From an uncultured Tenacibaculum sp. (GTDB taxonomy: Bacteria; Bacteroidota; Bacteroidia; Flavobacteriales; Flavobacteriaceae), in the NCBI RefSeq assembly GCF_947498805.1, contig NZ_CANMLT010000003.1:248001-312000 (forward strand): DNA of 64,000 nucleotides. The letters run 5' to 3'. The translations under genes were made by a program, and so were the position numbers. The notes beneath the pieces were generated by a model, which was not told the origin of the DNA, made no database searches, and was given only the letters and a program-made list of their open reading frames with translations. Below are positions 1 through 8,876 of this stretch, one piece after another. The first letter of the stretch is position 1; each line of letters begins with the position of its first letter.

Positions 1-1
1 G

Positions 2-706
2 GGAATTTCTTTAGACATGGTAGGTGAAGACACTGAAAAAACCGGAGGAACTTTTTTAATTGAAAAAATGCCCGATCCAAGTGCAATTTGGACCCGTGGA
101 AATGATAAACATACCGAATGGGGTGGACGAAAAATGAAGCTTGATGAAATGACACCGCACTATTTAAACGATTTTTTAATTGGCAAGTTTAAAGAGCAAG
201 GTAAAAGAGCTAATTGGGTTGTAAACACAAACCCTTTTGAAGGCGGTAGCGACCATGTTCCTTTTTTAAAAAGCAATATTCCAAGTGTTTTATTTTGGCA
301 CTTTACAGATCAATTTTATCATACCGACAATGACCGAATTGATAAGGTTTCTAAGACGACTCTTAAAAATGTAGGAGTTGCCTCTTTGTCCTCTGCATAT
401 GCACTTTTAAACAGTGATGATACTACAGCTAACAAGATACTTCATAACATCGAAACAGCTGCCGTTTCTAGATTATTAGAAGAAGAGAAACAAAGTAAAA
501 TCTATTTGGAAAAAGGAGATTCTTTAGCTATCCAAAACAAGATTATTACTACTTGGAAAGATTGGTATGTTAAAGCTTCTCAAACAACTTTAGACATTGT
601 AAAAGACTCAAAAAATCATCAAAAACAACTTAAAAAGACTACTAAAAAAATAGATTCTTTAGCTACTGAAATACTAAAAAGACTTCAGGAGTTTAAAAAG
701 AATTAG
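2..706 (+). CDS. M28 family zinc peptidase, C-terminal part (5' end outside window)
   Basis: The reading frame is already open at base 2, so this is the C-terminal ~234 residues of a longer gene. The visible part matches the M28 (aminopeptidase S/Y, glutaminyl-cyclase-like) fold: an acidic LDMVGEDTEK segment at the start, a GGSDHVPFLKSNIPSVLF segment and the late YHTDNDRIDKV block, whose His and Asp usually complete the di-zinc site and substrate pocket. A Lys/Glu-rich helical tail (last ~90 residues) follows the catalytic domain. Such proteins in Flavobacteriaceae are normally exported aminopeptidases or carboxypeptidases; the signal peptide would lie off the left edge. The stop overlaps the convergent symporter gene by 14 bp. 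Family confident, substrate unknown. Confidence 0.85.
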   Translation, partial: GISLDMVGEDTEKTGGTFLIEKMPDPSAIWTRGNDKHTEWGGRKMKLDEMTPHYLNDFLIGKFKEQGKRANWVVNTNPFEGGSDHVPFLKSNIPSVLFWHFTDQFYHTDNDRIDKVSKTTLKNVGVASLSSAYALLNSDDTTANKILHNIETAAVSRLLEEEKQSKIYLEKGDSLAIQNKIITTWKDWYVKASQTTLDIVKDSKNHQKQLKKTTKKIDSLATEILKRLQEFKKN

Positions 707-2057
707 TTTTTAACTTATCAAAATATACTGTTGCTGCTTTTTTAACTTTAGGAGCCAATATCAAAGTAGATAATACTGTTGGAATAGCCATTAATGCATA
801 GGCGCTATCAATCAAATTAATGACAAAATCTAATTTGATAATAGAGGCTATTACAATAGTAACAATGTAAATATAGTTATAGGACTTCCCTATTTTAGAA
901 TTGGTTAAAAAACTCAAACAACTAAAACCATAAAACGAGTAGGTAAACAATGTTGAAAAAGCAAAAATCAATACACAAATAGTCAATATAACACTTCCTG
1001 AATTATACGGAAGTACTGCATCAAATGCTGCCAAAGTCATGGATATTCCATTCCCCTCAAAACCTTTCCAAACTCCAGAAGCTAATATGGCAAAAGCTGT
1101 TAACGAACAAACTAACAACGTATCTATTGCAGGTCCTAACATGGCTACCAATCCTTCTCTAATTGGTTCCTTAGTTTTTGCGGTACCATGCATCATTGGT
1201 GCAGTACCCAAACCTGCCTCATTAGAAAAAGCTGCTCTTTTAACCCCTATAATGATTAAAGCTCCTAAAGCTCCTCCTAAAACAGATTTTCCTGTAAACG
1301 CATCTTCAAAAATCAATGTGAAAATCGAAGGTATTTCTTCTATTCTTAAAAGTAAAATAGCAGCTACCGTGATTAAATATACTACTACCATTACAGGTAC
1401 TAATTTCCCTGCTACACTTCCTATTCGTTTAATCCCTCCAAAAATAACCAAGGCTACAATGATAGCAATCGAAATCCCTAAGAGTAATTTAGCTGTAAAA
1501 TAATTCGCTTCTTTTACTTGAAAAACATCTATTAACGTTTGAGTGAGTTGATTTGCTTGAAAGGCTGGAAGTGTTCCTACTAAACCTGCAGAAGCAAAGA
1601 ATACAGCCAGAGGCTTCCATCCTTTTCCTAATCCTTCAGTAATTACATACATAGGACCTCCTTTGGTATTTCCATTTTCATCTTTCCCGCGATACATCAC
1701 CGATAGGCTACAGGTAAAAAACTTGGTAGCCATTCCTACAAATGCACTTACCCACATCCAAAAAATAGCACCCGGACCTCCTGTTGCAATAGCAATTGCT
1801 ACTCCACTAATATTTCCCATTCCAACCGTTGCTGCAATGGCCGATGATAAGGCTTCATAATGCGATAAATCTCCTGGAGAATCGTGCTTATCATACTTAC
1901 CTCTTAATACAGCCACAGCATGACCTATATATCTAAAAGGAATTAATCCTGAGTATATAAATAAAAACAACCCACCTCCTATTAATAAAATTAACAAAGG
2001 GATTCCCCATACCCATGAAGAAAACTGGGCTACTGTTTCTTGAATTCCTAAAAACAT
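693..2057 (-). CDS. Sodium:alanine symporter family (AGCS) transporter
   Basis: A 454-aa polytopic inner-membrane protein of the normal length for the AGCS family, which imports alanine or glycine with sodium. The family signature region SAIAATVGMGNISGVAIA lies near residues 72-90 and is followed by GGPGAIFWMWV. A KRAAFSNEAGLGTAPMMH segment typical of AGCS lies around residues 273-290. About ten to eleven hydrophobic segments are visible. The start MFLGIQETVAQ is the only reasonable one. The gene stands alone, convergent with the M28 peptidase (14-bp overlap) and divergent from the cupin gene. Substrate specificity within the family cannot be read from the sequence. Confidence 0.93.
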   Translation of the reverse strand: MFLGIQETVAQFSSWVWGIPLLILLIGGGLFLFIYSGLIPFRYIGHAVAVLRGKYDKHDSPGDLSHYEALSSAIAATVGMGNISGVAIAIATGGPGAIFWMWVSAFVGMATKFFTCSLSVMYRGKDENGNTKGGPMYVITEGLGKGWKPLAVFFASAGLVGTLPAFQANQLTQTLIDVFQVKEANYFTAKLLLGISIAIIVALVIFGGIKRIGSVAGKLVPVMVVVYLITVAAILLLRIEEIPSIFTLIFEDAFTGKSVLGGALGALIIIGVKRAAFSNEAGLGTAPMMHGTAKTKEPIREGLVAMLGPAIDTLLVCSLTAFAILASGVWKGFEGNGISMTLAAFDAVLPYNSGSVILTICVLIFAFSTLFTYSFYGFSCLSFLTNSKIGKSYNYIYIVTIVIASIIKLDFVINLIDSAYALMAIPTVLSTLILAPKVKKAATVYFDKLKTNSF

Positions 2058-2164
2058 ATATTTCTATTTTAGAGTCAACTAATTTAACAAAACATAAAGC
2101 ATTTTTACCTCTAAAAAGAGTAATTTAATCAGCTCTAAACAAACAAGAACTAAAACAACAGCAC

Positions 2165-2524
2165 ATGTCGGTAATAAACATTCAGGAAAAATTAAATTTA
2201 TTTTCAGATAGATGGTCTCCAAAAAAAATTGGTGAGTTAAACGGACAACAAATACTACTAGCTAAAATTAAAGGAGAATTTGTTTTTCATAATCATGAAA
2301 ATGAAGATGAACTATTTATGGTTTTAAAAGGCCAATTAATTCTTGAATTAAGAGATGAAACCATTACGGTAAATGAAGGCGAATTTTATATTGTACCCAA
2401 AGGAGTAGACCATAAACCTGTTGCTAAAGAAGAAGTACATCTTCTTTTGTTTGAACCTTTAAGCACCAAACATACTGGGAATGTAATGGCAGATATTACT
2501 GTAGAAAGTTACGAGTCTATTTAG
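2165..2524 (+). CDS. Small cupin-domain protein
   Basis: A 119-aa single-domain cupin. Motif 1 is seen as FHNHENEDELFMVLKG (two His and a Glu at the expected spacing for a metal site) and motif 2 as PKGVDHKPVA with the fourth ligand His. There is no signal peptide, so it is cytoplasmic. Proteins of this size are often sugar isomerase-like, dioxygenase-like or simple sensors; nothing in the sequence picks one. It ends only 6 bp from the stop of the convergent membrane protein gene, and a link between the two is not shown. Confidence 0.9.
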   Translation: MSVINIQEKLNLFSDRWSPKKIGELNGQQILLAKIKGEFVFHNHENEDELFMVLKGQLILELRDETITVNEGEFYIVPKGVDHKPVAKEEVHLLLFEPLSTKHTGNVMADITVESYESI

Positions 2525-2530
2525 TATTTA

Positions 2531-3157
2531 CTATGTAGAAGCAACACTTTGCATTTGTTTTTTATAAATGTACAATACCCCTATATAAATCATATCTACT
2601 ATACAGCATAACCCTCCTATAACAAGGATAAAGTTACTTTCTAATCCGAATAAAATAGTTGGAGCCAAAGTTCCTATCCATTTACAAATAGCAACTATCA
2701 TAGAAAACTCTTCTATTTTTGCCCTTTTTAGCAATAAGTCTATAAACAAGAAAGACATTATTAAGTTTTGCAAAAAAGCTGCGTACTTTGCTCCTTGACT
2801 TCTTCCAAATTCATACAAAAACATATACTCTACGAGGAAGCAGCTAGCAAAAATTAATATAGACCAAGGAATAAAGAGCTTTCCGGATATTTTCTTCGGA
2901 AAGTATTGTTTACCAAACTTAAAATATTGGTACACAATCACCCCATCTAACACAAACCAAAAAATATTAATCCATCGTTGTAAGCTAATATCATTTACAT
3001 CTAACTCATAAAAACTATAAAAGAACTCCCATCCAAAATTTAGTCCGAGAGCCAATAAAGGCATTCCGTAGCTTTTATACTTAAAACCATTGTAAATTAA
3101 AACGATGTATACCGTTGACCAGCAAAGTCCGCTAGTAATTTTTAATATTTCTTCCAT
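2531..3157 (-). CDS. Possible integral-membrane terpene cyclase-like (Pyr4/PaxB-type) protein
   Basis: A 208-aa protein with about seven membrane segments and no soluble domain. Two features recall the transmembrane terpene cyclases known from fungal meroterpenoid and indole-diterpene pathways: an N-x-x-W-E motif (LGLNFGWEFFYSF, N40, W43, E44) and, about 27 residues later, FWFVLDGVIVYQYFKFG with D71, followed by a conserved-looking FGK. In those enzymes acidic membrane residues protonate an epoxide or olefin. This is recognition by motif only; bacterial relatives of unknown activity exist. No prenyltransferase or epoxidase gene lies next to it. If the match fails it is simply an unknown seven-helix membrane protein. 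Confidence 0.55.
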   Translation of the reverse strand: MEEILKITSGLCWSTVYIVLIYNGFKYKSYGMPLLALGLNFGWEFFYSFYELDVNDISLQRWINIFWFVLDGVIVYQYFKFGKQYFPKKISGKLFIPWSILIFASCFLVEYMFLYEFGRSQGAKYAAFLQNLIMSFLFIDLLLKRAKIEEFSMIVAICKWIGTLAPTILFGLESNFILVIGGLCCIVDMIYIGVLYIYKKQMQSVAST

Positions 3158-3202
3158 GTAGATCGGGGGATAAAGAATTAATAGTTGTTAAAGGTACACT
3201 TA

Positions 3203-3598
3203 TTATTTAATAGCAATACCTTTCTTTCCTAAGATATCTATATCACGAGCAAATGCTTCTTGAATGGTTTCTGCTTGGAAGATATAGGTTTTATCATGTA
3301 ACTGATTGTTTTGAAAAAAAGTTACTTGAAAACGATTGTCTAAAGCAAACAATTCTGGTTGCATTACCTCAAATTTCGAATATGAATTTGCTGGTAATAC
3401 ATCTATCTTTCTTCTAAACAAAGAAGTCTTTTTCGTTTCTGAAAACCCCTGAGAAACAATCACCACCATTTCTAAATCAACTTCTTTTCTATTGATGATA
3501 TACACTCCCCATTCATCTGAATGATCCTTTTCATTTTTATCTAAAACAACCGCAATTTCTACTCCAGTAACCTCAGGTATATGAATATCTTTTCTCAT
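3203..3598 (-). CDS. Conserved hypothetical protein downstream of pheS
   Basis: A 131-aa soluble protein without signal peptide or membrane segment. It reads as a compact mostly-beta domain (WGVYIINRKEVDLEMVVIVSQG, then a basic LFRRKIDVLPANSYSKFEV stretch). I recognise it only as a protein often found beside pheS in Flavobacteriaceae, where it has sometimes been mislabelled as a phenylalanyl-tRNA synthetase subunit; it has no synthetase motif. It starts 6 bp after the L,D-transpeptidase gene and is probably the last gene of the pheS operon. Function unknown. Confidence 0.8.
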   Translation of the reverse strand: MRKDIHIPEVTGVEIAVVLDKNEKDHSDEWGVYIINRKEVDLEMVVIVSQGFSETKKTSLFRRKIDVLPANSYSKFEVMQPELFALDNRFQVTFFQNNQLHDKTYIFQAETIQEAFARDIDILGKKGIAIK

Positions 3599-3604
3599 TT
3601 TAAT

Positions 3605-4330
3605 CTATTTTATTGGTAAACTTAAAAGTTTGGTTTTAATTTTTTCGTACAATTCATTCTCCCATGTTATACTCTGTATTTCAGGAAAAGAATCATCTTT
3701 TCTAAAATCTTTTGGACTAATAATTACTTCTATTCCTTTATTATAAGCTTTGGACGCCACAACAAAAAGCTCTTCAACAGCTTCATCTCCTATAGGTACA
3801 CAACCAATCGTTACATTCTTCCCATGAATAAAAATATCACCACCTAATTTAGTTCTACCATCCAATTTAGCTTTTTTCTTATCAAAAGAATTAGGATAGT
3901 TTATCTTTAAAGACAAATGGTATGAGCTATTTGGATTCAAGAATTCAATTTGATATATCCCTTCGGGAATCTGCCTATCACCTTCTACTAATTTCGGACC
4001 AATCTCACCACTAAAACCAGTAAACTTATATTCTTTTATAAAGTACCAAAAACCATTTCTCCATCCGAGAAGCTGCATCTTTCGTTCTTCTTTAAAAATT
4101 AAGATTGAAATCTTATCAGGAAAAGTACCAAGTCCAATTTTAGTTAGGTTCGGTTCTAGTTCTTCAAAAACTGATTTTTCATGTTTTTCGACAATAGATT
4201 TTACCGTTTCCTTGCCCTTTATTTTTGCAACAAGAGGTTGATAGAATGAACTATCTTCCTTAAAAAACACAAATAACCCAGCAAGAGCTATGAAAAGAAA
4301 TATCCAAAAAATTGTTTTTTTCCTTATCAT
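3605..4330 (-). CDS. L,D-transpeptidase (YkuD fold, YafK-like)
   Basis: A 241-aa exported protein with an N-terminal signal anchor (residues 5-23). The C-terminal half carries the YkuD catalytic motif as GGDIFIHGKNVTIGCVPIG, with His169 and the nucleophile Cys177. Upstream, KMQLLGWRNG and GEIGPKLVEGDRQIPEGIY match the substrate-loop region of YafK-type members. These enzymes cross-link or remodel peptidoglycan, or cut or attach proteins on it, in the periplasm. It lies 21 bp after pheS and 6 bp before the next small gene, so it is probably cotranscribed with pheS. The exact reaction (3-3 cross-link, hydrolase or attachment) cannot be told. Confidence 0.9.
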   Translation of the reverse strand: MIRKKTIFWIFLFIALAGLFVFFKEDSSFYQPLVAKIKGKETVKSIVEKHEKSVFEELEPNLTKIGLGTFPDKISILIFKEERKMQLLGWRNGFWYFIKEYKFTGFSGEIGPKLVEGDRQIPEGIYQIEFLNPNSSYHLSLKINYPNSFDKKKAKLDGRTKLGGDIFIHGKNVTIGCVPIGDEAVEELFVVASKAYNKGIEVIISPKDFRKDDSFPEIQSITWENELYEKIKTKLLSLPIK

Positions 4331-4351
4331 ACTCCTACGCTATTTGACAAT

Positions 4352-5371
4352 CTAGATAACCGATTTAAATTGCTCTAAGAAACGCTTATCGTTTTCATAG
4401 AACATTCTAATATCTGGAATTTGGTATAACAACATTGCAATACGTTCGATTCCCATTCCAAAGGCATAACCGCTATATTTAGTTGGGTCGATATTACAAT
4501 TCTTTAATACATTAGGGTCTACCATTCCACATCCCATAATTTCTAACCAACCAGTTCCTTTGGTTATACGGTAATCAGTTTCTGTTTCTAATCCCCAGTA
4601 AATATCTACCTCAGCACTTGGCTCTGTAAATGGGAAATACGATGGACGTAAACGAATCTTTGATTTACCAAACATCTCCTTAGTAAAGTATAATAAGGTT
4701 TGTTTTAAATCGGCAAAAGACACATCAGTATCAATATATAAACCTTCTACTTGGTGGAAAATACAGTGTGCACGCGCAGAAATATCTTCATTACGAAATA
4801 CACGTCCTGGGGAAATTGTACGAATTGGTGGTTCGTTGTTTTCCATATAACGTACTTGCACCGATGAAGTATGTGTTCTTAATAAGGTATCAGGGTTCTT
4901 TTCAATAAAGAATGTATCCTGCATATCACGTGCAGGGTGATACTCTGGTAAATTTAAAGCGGTAAAATTATGCCAATCATCTTCAATCTCTGGCCCCTCA
5001 GAAACAGTAAAACCAATTCGGTTAAACACTTCTATAATTTGGTTTTTCACAAGAGATATTGGATGACGTGATCCTAATTCAATTGGTTCTGCTGGGCGAG
5101 TCAAGTCTCCATAAACACCATTCTCCTCAACAGCACTTTCTAGTGCTTCGTTTAACTCACTAACTTTTGTCTCAGCAGATTTTTTTAAGTTGTTTAAAGC
5201 TTGTCCAAAATCCTTACGTAATTCAGCATCTACATTTTTAAATTCAGCAAATAAATCTTTTAACAATCCTTTGCTTCCTAAATATTTAATTCTGAATGCT
5301 TCAACCTCCTCTTTAGACGTAGCTTTAAAAGCTTGCACATCACCAATCAATTCTTTTACCTTATCTAACAT
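4352..5371 (-). CDS. pheS: Phenylalanine--tRNA ligase alpha subunit
   Basis: A 339-aa protein of standard PheS length. Residues 1-90 form the N-terminal tRNA-binding coiled coil; the class II core follows with GSRHPISLVKNQI, motif 2 as FRNEDISARAHCIFHQVEG, the glycine-rich EIMGCGMVDPNVL segment and motif 3 as GMGIERIAMLLYQIPDIR. It pairs with PheT, which is not in this window, to charge tRNA-Phe. The start MLDKVKEL is supported by a TAnnTTTG promoter element about 24 nt upstream on the minus strand. It leads a likely operon with the L,D-transpeptidase and a small conserved gene. Confidence 0.98.
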   Translation of the reverse strand: MLDKVKELIGDVQAFKATSKEEVEAFRIKYLGSKGLLKDLFAEFKNVDAELRKDFGQALNNLKKSAETKVSELNEALESAVEENGVYGDLTRPAEPIELGSRHPISLVKNQIIEVFNRIGFTVSEGPEIEDDWHNFTALNLPEYHPARDMQDTFFIEKNPDTLLRTHTSSVQVRYMENNEPPIRTISPGRVFRNEDISARAHCIFHQVEGLYIDTDVSFADLKQTLLYFTKEMFGKSKIRLRPSYFPFTEPSAEVDIYWGLETETDYRITKGTGWLEIMGCGMVDPNVLKNCNIDPTKYSGYAFGMGIERIAMLLYQIPDIRMFYENDKRFLEQFKSVI

Positions 5372-5394
5372 AATTCTTCAAAAAAATTAAGTCG

Positions 5395-5402
5395 CAAATT
5401 TA
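5395..5402 (-). promoter_or_regulatory. -7 promoter element of pheS
   Basis: The minus strand reads TAAATTTG, a match to the Bacteroidota -7 consensus TAnnTTTG, 24 nt upstream of the pheS start. No clear -33 TTG is seen at the usual distance. Confidence 0.5.
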
Positions 5403-5506
5403 CGCTTTTTTATGAAAAAATAAGAGGAATTTCAACTGTTTACGAAAACGTTTAAGAAAGACGTTAAATAAAGTATAAAATAAAATTTAACGAATTGTAA
5501 ATTAAC

Positions 5507-5514
5507 TATATTTG
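5507..5514 (+). promoter_or_regulatory. -7 promoter element of gdhA
   Basis: TATATTTG fits the Bacteroidota TAnnTTTG element 45 nt upstream of the gdhA start. The -33 element is not obvious. Confidence 0.5.
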
Positions 5515-5553
5515 CAGGGTAAATTTTGAAACAAATTATAACAGAACAACTAA

Positions 5554-6900
<1,347 letters not shown>

Positions 6901-6930
6901 TAATACACTCTTTTATAAAACTATATAATA

Positions 6931-6963
6931 AAAGCCTCATAGATAAATCTATGAGGCTTTTAC
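6931..6963 (+). terminator. Intrinsic terminator of gdhA
   Basis: A 13-bp perfect stem (AAAGCCTCATAGA / TCTATGAGGCTTT) with a 4-nt TAAA loop, followed by a short T-containing tail, 30 bp after gdhA. Confidence 0.9.
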
Positions 6964-7141
6964 TTTGATTTATAGAGATCTCATATATTTCTTTAAACCT
7001 ATTTCTTTTCTCTTTTCATAAGCTTAAATTAATATGCCCCTCACAAGAGACTTCCCATTGGTTTCCAAAAAGGCATACCTCCCATTTCCTGAAAACAAAA
7101 TACTATTCACAAAGCATATTTTTATAAAAAATAGAAAAAAG

Positions 7142-7172
7142 TTTGTTTCAAACAAACAAACTTCTATATTTG
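7142..7172 (+). promoter_or_regulatory. Promoter with -33 TTTG and -7 TATATTTG
   Basis: TTTG at 7142-7145, exactly 19 nt, then TATATTTG at 7165-7172: full agreement with the Bacteroidota TTTG-N19-TAnnTTTG promoter. It overlaps the GTTTGTTTCAAACAAAC palindrome, which could be an operator. Transcription would begin near 7177 and run about 250 nt before the first large gene. Confidence 0.55.
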
Positions 7173-7266
7173 TTCTGTAATTAAAGAATTAACCGTCAGG
7201 TAAAATTGCTAACTGATACTACTCTTAACACTATTCTTTACCCTCTATTTTTTTGAAAACACAACC

Positions 7267-7298
7267 TTGTAAGTGCATAAGGTTTAAAAATATTTTTG
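7267..7298 (+). promoter_or_regulatory. Second promoter upstream of the accessory lipoprotein gene
   Basis: TTG at 7267-7269, 21 nt, then TATTTTTG at 7291-7298. It lies 131 nt upstream of the lipoprotein start and is the nearer candidate promoter for the 7430-8566 gene pair. Confidence 0.45.
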
Positions 7299-7429
7299 CA
7301 AAAATTGTCATAAGTTATGAGTGACAAAAAAGAAATCATGGAAAAGTTAAACAATTACAAATAATATTAGCACCCTAAAAAATTGCAGTAGTGTTAATAG
7401 CATTTGTATTAAAAAATTAAATAGAAAAG

Positions 7430-8116
7430 ATGAATTATAGAAACTTAAAATTATTGTTTTGTTTAGTAGTATCACTATCATTACTGTTATTTTCATGTCA
7501 AACAAACGATAAAGAAATTATTGAAAATGATAAGTTATCTTACTTAGAAACCATCGGAAAAGAACATAATGAATTGCTAATTGAGTTTTTAGAAAACAAC
7601 AAAACGAACAACTTTAAAAACACCAAATCTTTAGTTAGAAGTTTTTATGAGTTTTCAATTAAAAACAACCCAGAATTAAAAGACTATGAAGAATTTTACA
7701 ACAAGCAACTAGAGGGCTTTAATGTTGGTTTAAAAACATCTGAAATTTACGCTAACTTTAAAGTAGAACTCAATGTATTATCTAACAATAAACATATTAG
7801 TCAATACATGCGCGATAACTTATTATCTATAGTTAAGAACCCAACATTAGAGCATACATATGATGTAATTCATAAAATGCAACGTAATCCTAACTTGACA
7901 ATTGATGAGAAGAATAGCTTAAAGGCGTTTGTAAATGTATTAGAAGCTTCAAAAGATTTATGGCAAAACAGCAAATTTGCTTTAACATCAAAAGGGTTAG
8001 ACCCAAGTGAAAAAGCCATGATCGGAGACGCTTTAGGTGGAGCATTATGGTGGTGGACAGGACCTGCAGCAGCATTAATCGCAGGAGGTTACTCCCTTGC
8101 ACTATACAATGCTTAA
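7430..8116 (+). CDS. Lipoprotein with hydrophobic Gly/Ala-rich C-terminus, unknown function
   Basis: A 228-aa lipoprotein: signal peptide with lipobox LLFSC (Cys23). Residues 25-195 are mostly charged helix, without a motif I recognise. The last ~30 residues are quite different: DALGGALWWWTGPAAALIAG, rich in Gly and Ala with three Trp, ending ALYNA. This tail resembles the membrane-inserting GxxxG-type segments of small bacteriocins and pore formers, but that is only a resemblance. The next gene, 24 bp on, encodes a small membrane protein, the arrangement expected for a membrane-active effector and its protector. No family name can be given; it could also be a structural lipoprotein. Confidence 0.7.
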   Translation: MNYRNLKLLFCLVVSLSLLLFSCQTNDKEIIENDKLSYLETIGKEHNELLIEFLENNKTNNFKNTKSLVRSFYEFSIKNNPELKDYEEFYNKQLEGFNVGLKTSEIYANFKVELNVLSNNKHISQYMRDNLLSIVKNPTLEHTYDVIHKMQRNPNLTIDEKNSLKAFVNVLEASKDLWQNSKFALTSKGLDPSEKAMIGDALGGALWWWTGPAAALIAGGYSLALYNA

Positions 8117-8140
8117 TGTTAAACCAATAAATTTAAAGAA

Positions 8141-8566
8141 ATGGACAAAAGATGTATTAAAATTATACGTAAAAATAGTTATGTAAGCTACGCAAATACA
8201 TTATCGGTATTTGTAAATGATGAGAAATATGAACTACCGTCTAACTCTACCATAACTACTTATAATGATGACAAACAAGTTCAAATAACGGTAAAATTTC
8301 TTTGGGCAAAATCAAAGGTAAAACTTAACAACAAAGAGCAAAATTTTACAATCAATATAAGACCACTTGTAAGTAACAAAATACTATTTTTCTCAGTATT
8401 CACACTACTTAGTTTGTTCGTTTTTCGATACTATTATGAATCGAATGTATCTGAATTGATCTTTAAAACTGTTGGGTTTTCATTTATTGGTCTGATGTTT
8501 TTTTTATCTACCATCGGAAGCAGCTACTTCTATAAAATAGATGTCAATACCATAAAAACACAGTAA
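8141..8566 (+). CDS. Small membrane protein with two C-terminal membrane helices
   Basis: A 141-aa protein. Residues 1-80 look like a small beta domain (VFVNDEKYELPSNSTITTY) and residues ~86-130 form two membrane helices separated by a short YYESNVSELIF loop; there is no cleaved signal peptide. It follows the lipoprotein gene by 24 bp, so the two are probably cotranscribed, and the unit ends in the terminator repeat at 8605-8656. A role in protecting the cell from the neighbouring lipoprotein is a guess from gene order only. Confidence 0.65.
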   Translation: MDKRCIKIIRKNSYVSYANTLSVFVNDEKYELPSNSTITTYNDDKQVQITVKFLWAKSKVKLNNKEQNFTINIRPLVSNKILFFSVFTLLSLFVFRYYYESNVSELIFKTVGFSFIGLMFFLSTIGSSYFYKIDVNTIKTQ

Positions 8567-8604
8567 GAATCAAAGAGACTATCTTAAACCGAAGTATTAT
8601 ATAG

Positions 8605-8656
8605 TTCAACTTATCATAATACGATCAAAGTGCATCAAAATATTGGTGCACTTTTT
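8605..8656 (+). repeat. Terminator repeat, copy 1 (52 bp)
   Basis: 52 bp starting TTCAACTTATCATAATACG and ending in a hairpin AAGTGCA ... TGCACTT with a T-run. It is 51/52 identical to 11740-11791 (the single difference is G8623 versus T11758). Weaker similarity continues upstream (TTAAACC in both, with a 5-bp length difference). It works as an intrinsic terminator for the 7430-8566 pair. Confidence 0.9.
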
Positions 8657-8876
8657 CACTCCTTCTTCATTAGAATTTGAAACTATCTACAATTCCTTTT
8701 AGTCAAACCAACTAATACAGCTCTAAAAAAACGCCCAACAATTTTTCTTGAATACTCAAAGATAACCCATCTACATTTTAGATTTCGCGTTTCACCTAAG
8801 CATACAAACTACTACACGTACTCTCTATAAAATACTCTCCATTTAAAAAAGAATATCAATTTTTAAACTGGAACAT
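8657..8876 (+). other. Gene-free stretch between the two accessory groups
   Basis: About 220 bp (310 bp counting the terminator repeat) with no ORF of note and no clear TAnnTTTG promoter. It must hold the promoter of the 8877 gene, as the preceding unit is terminated. Confidence 0.5.

Larger units (their letters stand above)
6964..7429 (+). other. Intergenic region upstream of the accessory island
   Basis: 466 bp with no convincing gene. It holds two well-formed Bacteroidota-type promoters (around 7142-7172 and 7267-7298), a short palindrome GTTTGTTT-C-AAACAAAC at 7141-7157, and a 15-codon ORF at 7317-7364 (MSDKKEIMEKLNNYK) just before the lipoprotein gene that could be a leader peptide or chance. 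The base composition shifts to more A/T here, marking the left edge of the island. Confidence 0.6.

Noticed and set aside
1039-1503. Open reading frame of 154 codons on the plus strand
   Set aside because: It is the antisense shadow of the AGCS symporter gene, with no start context and proline/isoleucine-rich nonsense.
7199-7243. Small RNA with a GGTAAA ... TTTACC stem behind the 7142-7172 promoter
   Set aside because: The stem is only six base pairs with a loop of over 30 nt; no reliable terminator, so not listed as an RNA gene.
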